Below, one piece after another: positions 8,662-17,200 of a DNA stretch of 64,000 bases. Each line of letters begins with the position of its first letter. The first letter of the stretch is position 1. Below the pieces are notes generated by a model. The model was not told the origin of the DNA. It searched no databases and saw only the letters and a program-made list of their open reading frames with translations. Source of the stretch: JADJPG01 sp964491875 (GTDB lineage: Bacteria > Verrucomicrobiota > Verrucomicrobiia > Limisphaerales > JADJPG01); NCBI GenBank assembly GCA_964491875.1, contig CAZBIC010000015.1:86524-150523 (forward strand). Direction: 5' to 3'. Position numbers and translations under genes: made by a program.

Positions 8662-9081
8662 TTAGGAAGAGGCAGAAGGAGCGCGAGGAGGGAGAGCAGC
8701 GCGGTAAATGAATTGCCAGGAGACCGGTAGGTCTGGCGGCGCGGCAGTCAGGATGCCGAGACACACTTCAGCAGGAAGCGGGAGCGGCGCGGAAGCGGAA
8801 CAAAAATCTGCGGCGGGCAGAATCGCCATTGCGGCCACCGGAACAATCTCCTGCTGGCGCGGTGACTGGTACTTCGCGAATTCGACGGCGCAACACGTGT
8901 CGTCATCCCCACAGGGTTCGCCGGAGTCTTCCGTGGAATGATGTTCGTCCGTGGAACAGCTGAAAAGTTCGAGATCGGTGAGGGCCTCGATGCGACAATG
9001 GGACATCAGCGGCACCCAGGCGAGTGCCAGCAGCAAAACCATCCATGTCCTCAACGTCCGCACGATCTGTAGATGCTTCAT
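8662..9081 (-). CDS. Small exported Cys-rich protein heading the metal efflux operon
   Basis: 139 residues from the ATG at 9081 (MKHLQIVRTLRTW, then a hydrophobic segment MVLLLALAWVPLM). This start is preferred because it gives a proper signal peptide; a longer frame starts at 9174. After the signal there is an acidic His/Cys-rich stretch (FSCSTDEHHS, EPCGDDDTCC) and a proline-rich tail. No family recognised. It is the first gene on the strand leading into czcC-B-A, so a periplasmic metal-related role is plausible but unproven. Confidence 0.6.
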   Translation of the reverse strand: MKHLQIVRTLRTWMVLLLALAWVPLMSHCRIEALTDLELFSCSTDEHHSTEDSGEPCGDDDTCCAVEFAKYQSPRQQEIVPVAAMAILPAADFCSASAPLPLPAEVCLGILTAAPPDLPVSWQFIYRAALPPRAPSASS

Positions 9082-9191
9082 GGCTGGAGATTGTTCAATG
9101 ACAACTTTCGTTGTCTCCAGACAGGAGATGCTATCGGAGGATCGTTTGGAGCGCTTGATGGGGAATTCGCGCATGCGCTCCCAGCGCGGGA

Positions 9192-9644
9192 CTACACGCT
9201 CTTTGGTCGGAGCAGGATTGCCTTCTTGCTGGTGCCCTCGACCTCAACGCTGTGGGTCTCGACCGCCGGATCATCGCGCAGCGCATTGTGAACGATTCGG
9301 CGTTCGAAGGCGTTCATGGGCTCGAGCTCCACCACATCGCCCCACTTCCGAACCTTATCCGCAGCTTCTTGCGCGCGCTTGAGCAGCTCTTCACGAGCCT
9401 GCAGGCGATAGCCACCCACATCGACGGTAACCTTGGGCGCGTTGTTGTCGGCCTGAAAGAGCAGCCGGTTCAACAAATACTGGAGGTCGGCGAGAGTCTG
9501 GCCCTGACGGCCAATGAGCCGGCCGGAATCGTCCGTCTTCACATCGAGCAGCAAGCCTTCCTCGTGTTGGTGCTCCTCGATCTGAACCTGATAACCCATG
9601 TGATTGAGCAGTTGCTCAAGCGTCTCTTTCGGTGTGGCGGACAT
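9192..9644 (-). CDS. jag: Jag/KhpB-type RNA-binding protein (KH-R3H)
   Basis: 150 residues. An N-terminal KH domain carries the GRLIGRQGQTLADLQYLLNR loop (a GxxG variant, residues about 41-60). A C-terminal R3H domain has NAFERRIVHNALRDDPAV. The N-terminal Jag domain found in Firmicutes SpoIIIJ-associated proteins is absent. The protein binds RNA and is genetically linked to the membrane insertase across bacteria. It follows yidC on the same strand with a 36-bp gap, in the classical rpmH-rnpA-yidD-yidC-jag order. Confidence 0.92.
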   Translation of the reverse strand: MSATPKETLEQLLNHMGYQVQIEEHQHEEGLLLDVKTDDSGRLIGRQGQTLADLQYLLNRLLFQADNNAPKVTVDVGGYRLQAREELLKRAQEAADKVRKWGDVVELEPMNAFERRIVHNALRDDPAVETHSVEVEGTSKKAILLRPKSV

Positions 9645-9680
9645 AATTTACTCAGGAGAAATGATGAGAGCCACGATGGC

Positions 9681-11504
9681 TTACTTTTTCTTTTTCGGAG
9701 CCAGCGAAGCAGCGGGAGCGGCGGTCGCGGGAGCGGTGTCATCCGCAGTTCGGGTCAGCTTCATCTGGGCAATGCTCAGCAAGTTTTGCACGGTCCAGTA
9801 GAGCGTCAAGCCCGCCGAGTAATTGTAGAGCATGAAGAGGAAGATCAGCGGGAAATACTTCATGATCTTCTGCTGGGCCGGATCCATGCCGGGCGAAGGC
9901 GGCGTGAGGCTGGCCTGCCACAGCATCGTTCCACCCATCAGCAGCGGAAGAGGGTTCACGTTGAAATCGATGCCGGGGATCGTGAAAATCGTGTCCGGTC
10001 GGGAGAGATCGTAAGCCCAGAGGAAAGAGGCACCACGGAGCTCAATCGCGCTTTGCACCATCTGGAAGAAGCCGATGAACACCGGGATCTGAAGCAGCAA
10101 CGGAAGACAGCCGCCGAGGGGGCTGACTTTGTTCTCCTTCATGAACTCCATCATCTTCTTGTTCATCTTGGCCGGGTCATCCTTGAACTTTTCCTGGATG
10201 GCCTTCATCTGCGGCTGCAGCTTCTGCATGCGCTTCATCGAGCGCGTGCTCGCGGCGGTCAGCGGCCAGAAGAGGAGCTTGATGATGACAGTGATCGCGA
10301 TGATGGCCAGGCCGTAGCTCAAACCGAGTGCATTGAGGCCGTTCATCGAAAGGAGGAGCAGGCGCGAGAAATAACCGAAGAAGCCGCCGTAGCCCATCAC
10401 CGAATCGAGGCCGTTGTTCAGCTGCGCCGCGATGCGTTCCAGAGTGCGGTATTCCTTCGGTCCAGCAAACAGCAGGAAGCGTTGCTCCAGCACCTGTCCG
10501 GCGGCGAGATTGGTTTCCGCGTAGTGAATGTTGATCTGGTAAGCCGATTGGTTGGGGCGCGAACCGGGAATGGCCGCGAGCTCTTGAGCGCTCGGAGACG
10601 GCAGGCGAAAGCGGGTTGCGGACACTTCAACGCCCGGCGTGGTGGGCATCACCGCGAGGAAGAAGAACTGGTTGTGCGCGGCCGTCCACGAAATGTTGCC
10701 CGCCTGGCGGTACTCCGACCGCGGCGTACCCGGGAAGCAACCGAGCGTCTTGTTCTCGAAGTAGCTGTAATCCGCCTTGTGATCGCTGCGCGCGGCGACA
10801 TCGTACCAGTGCATGCCCACCAGCATTTCGTCATCTTGCGCATTCAACGGCGTGGCCGCGCCGGCGACCCATTTCTGCGACGGCAGCGCGACCGGTTGCG
10901 CCGAGCGGTTCTCGATGCGAGCGCGGGCATTGACGAGGTAATTCGAACCAAGCTCGAACTCTTTCACCACGAACAGACCGTTGGTCAGGAGCTTCTCCGC
11001 TCGAACGCCTGAGACAGTTCGAGCGGCGTTGGTTCCATCCGCCCACGTCCCGGTGAACTTGGAGATCTTGTAAACACTGTCGCCCGCGAGCGCTTCACTG
11101 CCAGCCAGAGCCAGCACGGGCTGCTGCGCTTGCGCGTTCAAGGTCGCAACGCGATTCGAGAGAATGGAGGACTTGCTGCCGCGCGCGACGGATTCGGGAT
11201 ACTTCAGGAGTTCCACCACCTTCAATCCGCCGCCATGGGAAGTAAACGTGTAGCGGGCGACTTCATTCGTGAGAACAACCAGCTCCTCGGGCGCGCCGGG
11301 CGTGGGAGCCGTCCACGGCACCGCGGGACCGCGCGGCGCTTCCAGCGCAGTCGTGGCGTTCGTCGCCGGGATGGTATTGGTGAGCGACGCAACGGTGTTG
11401 GTCCTCACGATTGGCTTCGGTGGATAAAGCACCGGGACGACCTGTGCCCAAAGGACGAACAGGACGAAGCAGATGCTGAGAACGATGACAGACTTACGAT
11501 CCAT
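9681..11504 (-). CDS. yidC: Membrane protein insertase YidC
   Basis: 607 residues, the size expected for a Gram-negative YidC with a large periplasmic domain. TM1 is at the N-terminus (VIVLSICFVLFVLWAQVVPVL), followed by a beta-sandwich periplasmic region (about residues 60-370). The conserved C-terminal core has GLSYGLAIIAITVIIKLLFW, the cytoplasmic hairpin (QPQMKAIQEKFKDDPAKMNKK) and GCLPLLLQIPVFIGFFQMV. It ends in a basic tail KKKK. It inserts and folds inner-membrane proteins, with or without Sec. Its start overlaps the end of yidD by 11 bases. Confidence 0.97.
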   Translation of the reverse strand: MDRKSVIVLSICFVLFVLWAQVVPVLYPPKPIVRTNTVASLTNTIPATNATTALEAPRGPAVPWTAPTPGAPEELVVLTNEVARYTFTSHGGGLKVVELLKYPESVARGSKSSILSNRVATLNAQAQQPVLALAGSEALAGDSVYKISKFTGTWADGTNAARTVSGVRAEKLLTNGLFVVKEFELGSNYLVNARARIENRSAQPVALPSQKWVAGAATPLNAQDDEMLVGMHWYDVAARSDHKADYSYFENKTLGCFPGTPRSEYRQAGNISWTAAHNQFFFLAVMPTTPGVEVSATRFRLPSPSAQELAAIPGSRPNQSAYQINIHYAETNLAAGQVLEQRFLLFAGPKEYRTLERIAAQLNNGLDSVMGYGGFFGYFSRLLLLSMNGLNALGLSYGLAIIAITVIIKLLFWPLTAASTRSMKRMQKLQPQMKAIQEKFKDDPAKMNKKMMEFMKENKVSPLGGCLPLLLQIPVFIGFFQMVQSAIELRGASFLWAYDLSRPDTIFTIPGIDFNVNPLPLLMGGTMLWQASLTPPSPGMDPAQQKIMKYFPLIFLFMLYNYSAGLTLYWTVQNLLSIAQMKLTRTADDTAPATAAPAASLAPKKKK

Positions 11505-11793
11505 TACGGCGGGAAGTCAGAGGTGAAAGGGAGGAGTTAAGGGAAATCGAACGTGGAGGAACCGGATCAAATCCGAATCCCGCCCACGGATGGCAACGGC
11601 ACAATCGTCGACCGGCGAGAACCGCACCACGGCAGGCACCATGGACGCGCACGGCCTCGATGGCGTATTGGGAACAGGTGGGTTCGTAGCGGCAGCCAAA
11701 TCCCATGGGAGCGAATATGGCCGTGAGGATCGGCGAGACGACGACCTGATACACGCGCAACGCCCGCGTCAGAAGATATTGGAAAGGATTCAC
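11494..11793 (-). CDS. yidD: YidD, membrane protein insertion efficiency factor
   Basis: 99 residues. It has the family signatures RVYQVVVSPIL, CRYEPTCSQYAIEAV and CHPWAGFGFDPVP, with the three conserved Cys. It is a peripheral inner-membrane protein that helps YidC-dependent insertion. It overlaps rnpA by 4 bases (ATGA) and yidC by 11 bases, consistent with translational coupling. The C-terminal about 20 residues after DPVPP are low complexity and variable in the family. Confidence 0.95.
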   Translation of the reverse strand: MNPFQYLLTRALRVYQVVVSPILTAIFAPMGFGCRYEPTCSQYAIEAVRVHGACRGAVLAGRRLCRCHPWAGFGFDPVPPRSISLNSSLSPLTSRRNGS

Positions 11794-12191
11794 TTTTCAG
11801 ACACACCAGTCACCTCAGAGTCGGCGCGAATCAATCGAGCTTTCGTCAGGGCCAGCAGAAAATCCGTTTGGACCTCGGAGAATGCCTTCCCGACAATGGA
11901 ACCCCGAGCCACCAACACCAAGTCGACGGGTTTGGTCAGGCAGCGTTGATTGAGGCGAAACGCCTCGCGGAGCAATCGACGCGCACGAGAACGAATGACA
12001 GCGTGCCCAATCTTTCGGCCGGTAATGACTCCCAAACGCGAAAGGTCCGTAGGGGGAAGATCCACCCAGTTCAAAATCAGACAGCCTTGCGCCAAACGCC
12101 GGCCCTGCACCTTGGCCCGGGCGAAATCACGCCCTTGCTTGATGCGACGCTCCCTGGGCAATCCCAACGGTGCAGGCGAGGAAGCGTCCAT
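11790..12191 (-). CDS. rnpA: Ribonuclease P protein component
   Basis: 133 residues. It binds RNase P RNA and helps mature tRNA 5' ends. The diagnostic segment GRKIGHAVIRSRARRLLREAFR (positively charged central helix, RxxRRLLRE) is present, with the typical RIKQGRDFARA start region. It lies 13 bases after rpmH and overlaps yidD by ATGA. Confidence 0.95.
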   Translation of the reverse strand: MDASSPAPLGLPRERRIKQGRDFARAKVQGRRLAQGCLILNWVDLPPTDLSRLGVITGRKIGHAVIRSRARRLLREAFRLNQRCLTKPVDLVLVARGSIVGKAFSEVQTDFLLALTKARLIRADSEVTGVSEK

Positions 12192-12204
12192 GAACGGAGC
12201 TGGA

Positions 12205-12342
12205 TCAGACTGGAGTGAGGCGCTTGCGGCCCACCCGGCGGCGGTTGCGCAGCGTGGCCTTGCCGCTCTTGGTGGAGTTACGATTCAGGAAACCGTGCTG
12301 ACGTTTGCGCCGGATTTTCGATGGCTGATATTGTCGTTTCAT
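12205..12342 (-). CDS. rpmH: 50S ribosomal protein L34
   Basis: 45 residues, read directly from the sequence: it begins MKRQYQPSKIRRKRQHGFL and ends GRKRLTPV. The basic, short sequence and the position immediately before rnpA are diagnostic. It is the first cistron of the rpmH-rnpA-yidD-yidC-jag operon. Confidence 0.97.
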   Translation of the reverse strand: MKRQYQPSKIRRKRQHGFLNRNSTKSGKATLRNRRRVGRKRLTPV

Positions 12343-12361
12343 GTCTGTCTTCGATCTAAAC

Positions 12362-12391
12362 TTTTTACCGGCTTCGCAAAAAATCCGTCAG
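12362..12391 (-). promoter_or_regulatory. Possible promoter of the rpmH operon
   Basis: Read on the minus strand, CTGACG (12391-12386) and TAAAAA (12367-12362) are spaced by 18 bases upstream of rpmH. Both elements match consensus at four of six positions. The predicted leader would be only about a dozen bases, so this is weak. Confidence 0.27.
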
Positions 12392-12589
12392 TCTTTTGGA
12401 GCACTGCGGGACCTTCCTGCGCCACGGGAGGCGAGAGAGTAGCAGTGAACAAAGGTGTGTCAAGCATCGGCCCGGAGACAAATCGGTCCGGATTGCGATT
12501 GTCCAGATTCCCGGAAGCAGGGCGAAGCGCTCGCCTGCCAGCCGCTTCGGACGCGGACGGCAAGGGCTGCTGGATTTCCAAACCAGTCG

Positions 12590-12618
12590 TTGTCACGTCG
12601 GACAATGGCGTGTATAGA
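12590..12618 (+). promoter_or_regulatory. Candidate promoter of the HdrA-N-like/ferredoxin gene pair
   Basis: TTGTCA (12590-12595), a 17-base spacer and TATAGA (12613-12618) make a good sigma70-like match. The downstream ATG at 12633 leaves a very short leader. It lies in the divergent space between this pair and rpmH. Confidence 0.4.
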
Positions 12619-12632
12619 GGCTCGAACAATTT

Positions 12633-13031
12633 ATGGCCGAAGTTCCTCGCATCTTGTACTGCCACTGCGCCTACGCCCAGGTGGTTCCGGCGGAAGTAAA
12701 GACTGCCGTCCTGCGCAAGCTCTGCGACGCCGGCGTGGCCTTTGACGCCGTGCCAGACCTTTGCGAGATGTCCGCGAGACAGGATCCTAATCTGCAAAAC
12801 CTCGTTTCCGGTGGCTGCGTGAAGATCGCAGCCTGTTATCCGCGCGCAGTGAAGTGGCTGTTTGCAGCCGCCAAGGCTCCACTTCCTCCGGACGGCGCGG
12901 AGGTTCTGAACATGCGGGTCCAGACTGCGGAGGAGATTGTCACTGCGTTGCTCAATCCCGGGCTGCAGCCGAATGTGCCGCAGGGAAAAGTGACTGCCGA
13001 AGATGCCCCGCAACCCGTCGCTGCCACGTAA
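12633..13031 (+). CDS. Stand-alone HdrA N-terminal-like Cys protein
   Basis: 132 residues, no signal peptide, cytoplasmic. Cysteines at 10 and 12 (LYCHC), 31, 44 (DLCEM), 62 and 68 (KIAACYPRAVKWLF) follow the layout of the N-terminal domain of heterodisulfide-reductase subunit A. In that domain a CHCG motif, a Cys in the middle and an AACSPRTHEPLF-type motif recur. The FAD-binding body of HdrA is absent. Immediately downstream (42 bp) is an 8-Cys ferredoxin, so the two probably form an electron-transfer unit. The resemblance is my reading of motifs, not a search. A conserved verrucomicrobial protein of unknown function is the alternative. Confidence 0.65.
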   Translation: MAEVPRILYCHCAYAQVVPAEVKTAVLRKLCDAGVAFDAVPDLCEMSARQDPNLQNLVSGGCVKIAACYPRAVKWLFAAAKAPLPPDGAEVLNMRVQTAEEIVTALLNPGLQPNVPQGKVTAEDAPQPVAAT

Positions 13032-13073
13032 CACAACCCGCCCCGGAACATTTCACCTCGAACCCGCACTCTC

Positions 13074-13934
13074 ATGGCAGTCAAAGACCAATACTCCTTG
13101 CGAGTCGTCCTCTATGATGGGGACGGCGCCCAGCCCATCCCAGCATCCGACCGGTTCGATGCGACCACCGCGCTTCTTGAGAAGGGGTTTTCCGTCACCC
13201 AAGCCAAACCGGGCCAAACGGTAAGCCCGATTGGCTCCGCGCCCCTGCTGCTGCTGGGACGTTTCGCGAACACTGATGCTCCCGAGATTGCCGGAACGGT
13301 TCCGGGCTCACGGGTCGTCTCCCGAAACATCCTCGGCGTGGACGCGGCGGGAATCAGCGCGCTTTCCGAAGCGGCAAGCCTGGAGCTGCAGGCCGCGCGG
13401 TCCGGCGAGTGGAAACCGTGGTTCCCGGTCATCGATTACGATCGCTGCACGAATTGCATGCAGTGTCTGAGCTTCTGCCTGTTCGGAGTTTACGGGGTGG
13501 ACGACGCCCAAAAAATTCAGGTCCAGAACAACGACAATTGCAAAACGAACTGCCCGGCCTGTTCCCGCGTTTGCCCGGAAGCGGCGATCATGTTCCCCAA
13601 ATACAAGGCGGGACCGATCAACGGAGACGTGGTCAGCAATTCGGATTTGAACCGGGAGAAGATGAAGATCGATATCTCCGCCCTGCTGGGTGGTGATGTT
13701 TACTCGATGCTGCGCGAACGGAGCGAGAAAGCGCAAAGCCGGTTCAGTAAAGAACGCGATGCGGACAAGGCGCTGAAGGAACGCCAAAAGTGCCTCGTGA
13801 AGCTCGCGCAAAGTGGGGATATCCCGCCCGAAGTCCTCATGAGCCTGCCGTCTCCGGACGAAATCGCGCGCCGAGCCGAAGAGGCAAAAGCAAAGGCGGC
13901 GGCAGCGTTGGCCCATCAGCCGCCGCCCGCGTAA
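13074..13934 (+). CDS. Ferredoxin-domain protein with two 4Fe-4S motifs
   Basis: 286 residues, soluble. The central part holds two iron-sulfur motifs: C125-x2-C128-x2-C131-x3-C135 (CTNCMQCLSFC) and C156-x3-C160-x2-C163-x3-C167-P. Both fit 4Fe-4S binding, the second with an extra residue between its first two Cys. The N-terminal about 115 residues have no recognised domain (GRFANTDAPEIAGTVPGSRV). The C-terminal third is charged and helical, with an Ala/Lys-rich tail. It is co-oriented with and close to the HdrA-N-like gene. Electron transfer is likely; the partner enzyme is not in the window. Confidence 0.8.
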   Translation: MAVKDQYSLRVVLYDGDGAQPIPASDRFDATTALLEKGFSVTQAKPGQTVSPIGSAPLLLLGRFANTDAPEIAGTVPGSRVVSRNILGVDAAGISALSEAASLELQAARSGEWKPWFPVIDYDRCTNCMQCLSFCLFGVYGVDDAQKIQVQNNDNCKTNCPACSRVCPEAAIMFPKYKAGPINGDVVSNSDLNREKMKIDISALLGGDVYSMLRERSEKAQSRFSKERDADKALKERQKCLVKLAQSGDIPPEVLMSLPSPDEIARRAEEAKAKAAAALAHQPPPA

Positions 13935-14217
13935 GCTCGCCCCGTTTTCCGATCCAGTTTCAACGCCAGAGGCTTCCGTTCAGGGAAGACTACCTTCGCA
14001 AACGGAGATTGCCGATAACCTCCCCATGTGCGACTGTCAGCAATCAATGTCCATGAGCGTGCGCAATCACTGCGTACGCGGGGCGTCGCTCTCTCGATCA
14101 AAAAGCAGTGCGAGCAAAGAAGCTGAAGTGCATGAGGCGTTGGCGATAAAAAACTTACAAACACGAGTTCGAGTCGTATCAAAGAACCAAGACGTATAAA
14201 GGAGTAAAAGTCGTACC

Positions 14218-17200
14218 ATGCCACTCGGAATTCCATCGAGCGTTGGCCGCGCCACGCCCCAAACAGATTTTTCGCCAAAACCCTTCCGCCGTGCAATGGC
14301 GACTCTCGCCTGCATCGCTTTCAGTCTGGGCGTTTTCCTCACGACTTACACGCGCGCAGCAGCTCAGACTTATTTGTTGAGCGAAGGCTTTGAAGGACCC
14401 GGCTACGAAAACTCCGGCTGGATCGTCCCGCCGAACAGCACCTCCGCTCCCGAACCAGACCACACGGGAACAGTTCTGCTCGGAAACCAATCGCTGCGCT
14501 GCAACGGCGTCTCCTTCATCCAACGCCCGTTCGAGCGGGAAGATCCTTTCTTTTGTTACCTCCGTGTCCGTTGGGCGGCGTGGTCGGACTACAAGTTCGT
14601 GGTCGACTGGTTGGACAACACCCAAGGCTCCACCGCCACGTTGCTGACCAGTTTCGGCAACAAGCTCGAAATCAAGCACGGCTCCGTCAGCGTGCCCGGC
14701 ACCACCACCATTGCCCTCAATACCACCTACCACGTCTGGATCGAGTGGACGAAAGGCTCGGGTAGCGATGGCACCATGAAACTCTTCGTCTCGACCGACG
14801 GAACCAAACCCACAGTGCCCGAAGTATCCATCACCACCGGCAACGGTGTCGCTTCCGCTGCGTTCGATGTCGGTCCGTTCGGCGCCGGTGTGGATGTCGT
14901 CTACGATTCGATCCTGATCGATGACGAACCGATTGGAAGCAATCCCGGTGGCAACGCACCGCCCTCGATTTCGGGCATCGCGAATCAGTCCACTCCCGAA
15001 AATACCTCCACCGCTCCCATCGCGTTTACCGTCGGCGACCCGGAGACGAATGCGGTGGATCTGACTGTCACCGGCAGTTCGTCAAACCAAGACGTCATTC
15101 CGAACGCGAACATTGTATTCGGCGGGTCCGAATCGAACCGCACCGTCACTTTGACTCCGGCTCCCAACCAGTCAGGAGTGGCGACGATCACCGTGACGGT
15201 CAGCGACGGCACCGCGTCCTCCTCCACCAGTTTTCCGATCACAGTGGGAACCTTCAACAGCCCCCCTTCCATCTCCTCCATCGCCAACCAATCCACCGTT
15301 CAAAACACGTCCACTCCGGCCATCGGATTCGTCGTCGACGACGCGCAAACCAACGCGGATAGCTTGGACCTCGACGGCAACTCCTCCAACACGACTCTCG
15401 TTCCGACAAGCAACATCGCCTTTGGCGGTGCAGGCACGAATCGAACCGTGACCATCACCCCCGCCCCTGGAGAAACCGGAACCGCAACCATCACCGTGTT
15501 CGTCAACGATGGCCAGTTGACCAATTCCACCTCGTTCATCCTGACTGTCAGCACGGTGAACACGCCGCCCACCATCACTGCAATCAGCGGACAAACCATC
15601 GCGCAAGACTCCGTTCTGGGACCAATTGGTTTCACCGTCAGCGACATCGAAACAGCGGCATCCGCCCTGATTCTCACCAAGGCGTCGTCGAATCCGGATC
15701 TCATCCCCCCTGCGAACATCATTCTCGGCGGAAGCGCCGAGAGCCGGACCGTCACCATCACCCCGGCCAGCGGCCAGTCCGGCACCAGCACCATTACCCT
15801 GATGGTGAATGACGGCGAACTCACCGTGTCGCGGAACTTCCTCGTGACCGTGATCCCAAACAGCACCGGTACCCCGGGCGGATTGCTTTTCGAGGAAGGA
15901 TTCGAAGGACCGGGCTACGAGAATAGCGGCTGGACTGAACTCGGCCTGCCGGACCCCAATTACACAAATCAGATCCTCCGCGGCTCGGAATCATTGAACC
16001 TGACCGGCAGCGAATTCATCTACCGCACATTCGTGGCGACCAACAATTTCGACCTCTACATGCGCGCGCATTGGAACGCCTGGGTCGACTACATCAGCTT
16101 CATCTACTTCGAAACGGCAGACTTCCAGGCAGCGGGCAGCCTGTTCGCCGATAATAATCTGCTCCAGATCAATCACGGCAGCGCGAGTGTCATTGGCAGC
16201 ACCGACATCCAACTCGACACGACTTATCACATCTGGCTGGAGTGGCTGCGTGGTGACGGCACCAACGGAACCCTGAACCTCTACGTCTCGACCAACGTCA
16301 TCAAACCCACTCTGCCGGAAGCAAGCATTTCGACCGGCAACGGCGGCGCCATCGAACGCATCTATTTCGGTTCCTTCAGTGCGGGCTTCGATGTCGTGAT
16401 CGATTCGCTCTTCATTGACGACCAACCGATCGGGAGCAATCCGGAAGGAAACCTGCCGCCGAGCATTTCCTCAATCACCGATCAGACGGTCGACGAAGAC
16501 GCTTCCACGACCACCATTCCATTTTCCATAGGCGATCTCGAAAGCTCCGCCGCCAGCCTGACTCTCGCTGGTTTCTCCTCGGACACCAACCTCGTTCCGC
16601 GAGCGAACATCGTCTTCGGCGGGTCCGAGTCGAACCGCACGGTCGTGGTCACACCCGCGCCCAATCAATTCGGCACCACCACCATCACCATTCAAGTCCG
16701 CGACAACGCGCTCACCACCAACACCACGTTCCTGCTCACCGTCAACCCTCTGAATGACGCGCCGCAAATCAGCTTGCCCGGGAGCCCGGTGAATTTCGTC
16801 GAAGGTTCGATTCCCGTCGTCCTCAACTCCAACGCGACTGTCATCGACATCGATTCGGCATCCTTCGGCGGTGGCCAGTTGACGATCAGTATTTCTGAAA
16901 ACGGCGTTCCAGAAGACCGCCTCTCCATTCGCAACCAAGGAGTAGGCCCCGGAGAGATTGAAGTCAGCGGCATTGGCATCGCCTACGAAGGCGTGGGCAT
17001 CGGCACGTTCTCCGGCGGAACCAACGGCTCCACTCCATTGGTGATTTCGTTTAACGCCAGCGCCACGCCACAAGCCGCCCAGGCCCTGCTGCGCAACATT
17101 ACATTCGAAAGTGTTTCCGCCATGCCATCCCCCTTGCCTCGCACCATCTCGGTCGTCGCGGCGGACGGCCCGAGCGGAACCAGCGCGCCCGCCACCATGG

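Noticed and set aside
9192..12632. Possible chromosomal origin near rpmH-rnpA-yidC
   Set aside because: The operon is often close to oriC, but no dnaA, dnaN, gidA or cluster of TTATCCACA-type boxes is visible in the divergent region 12343-12632.
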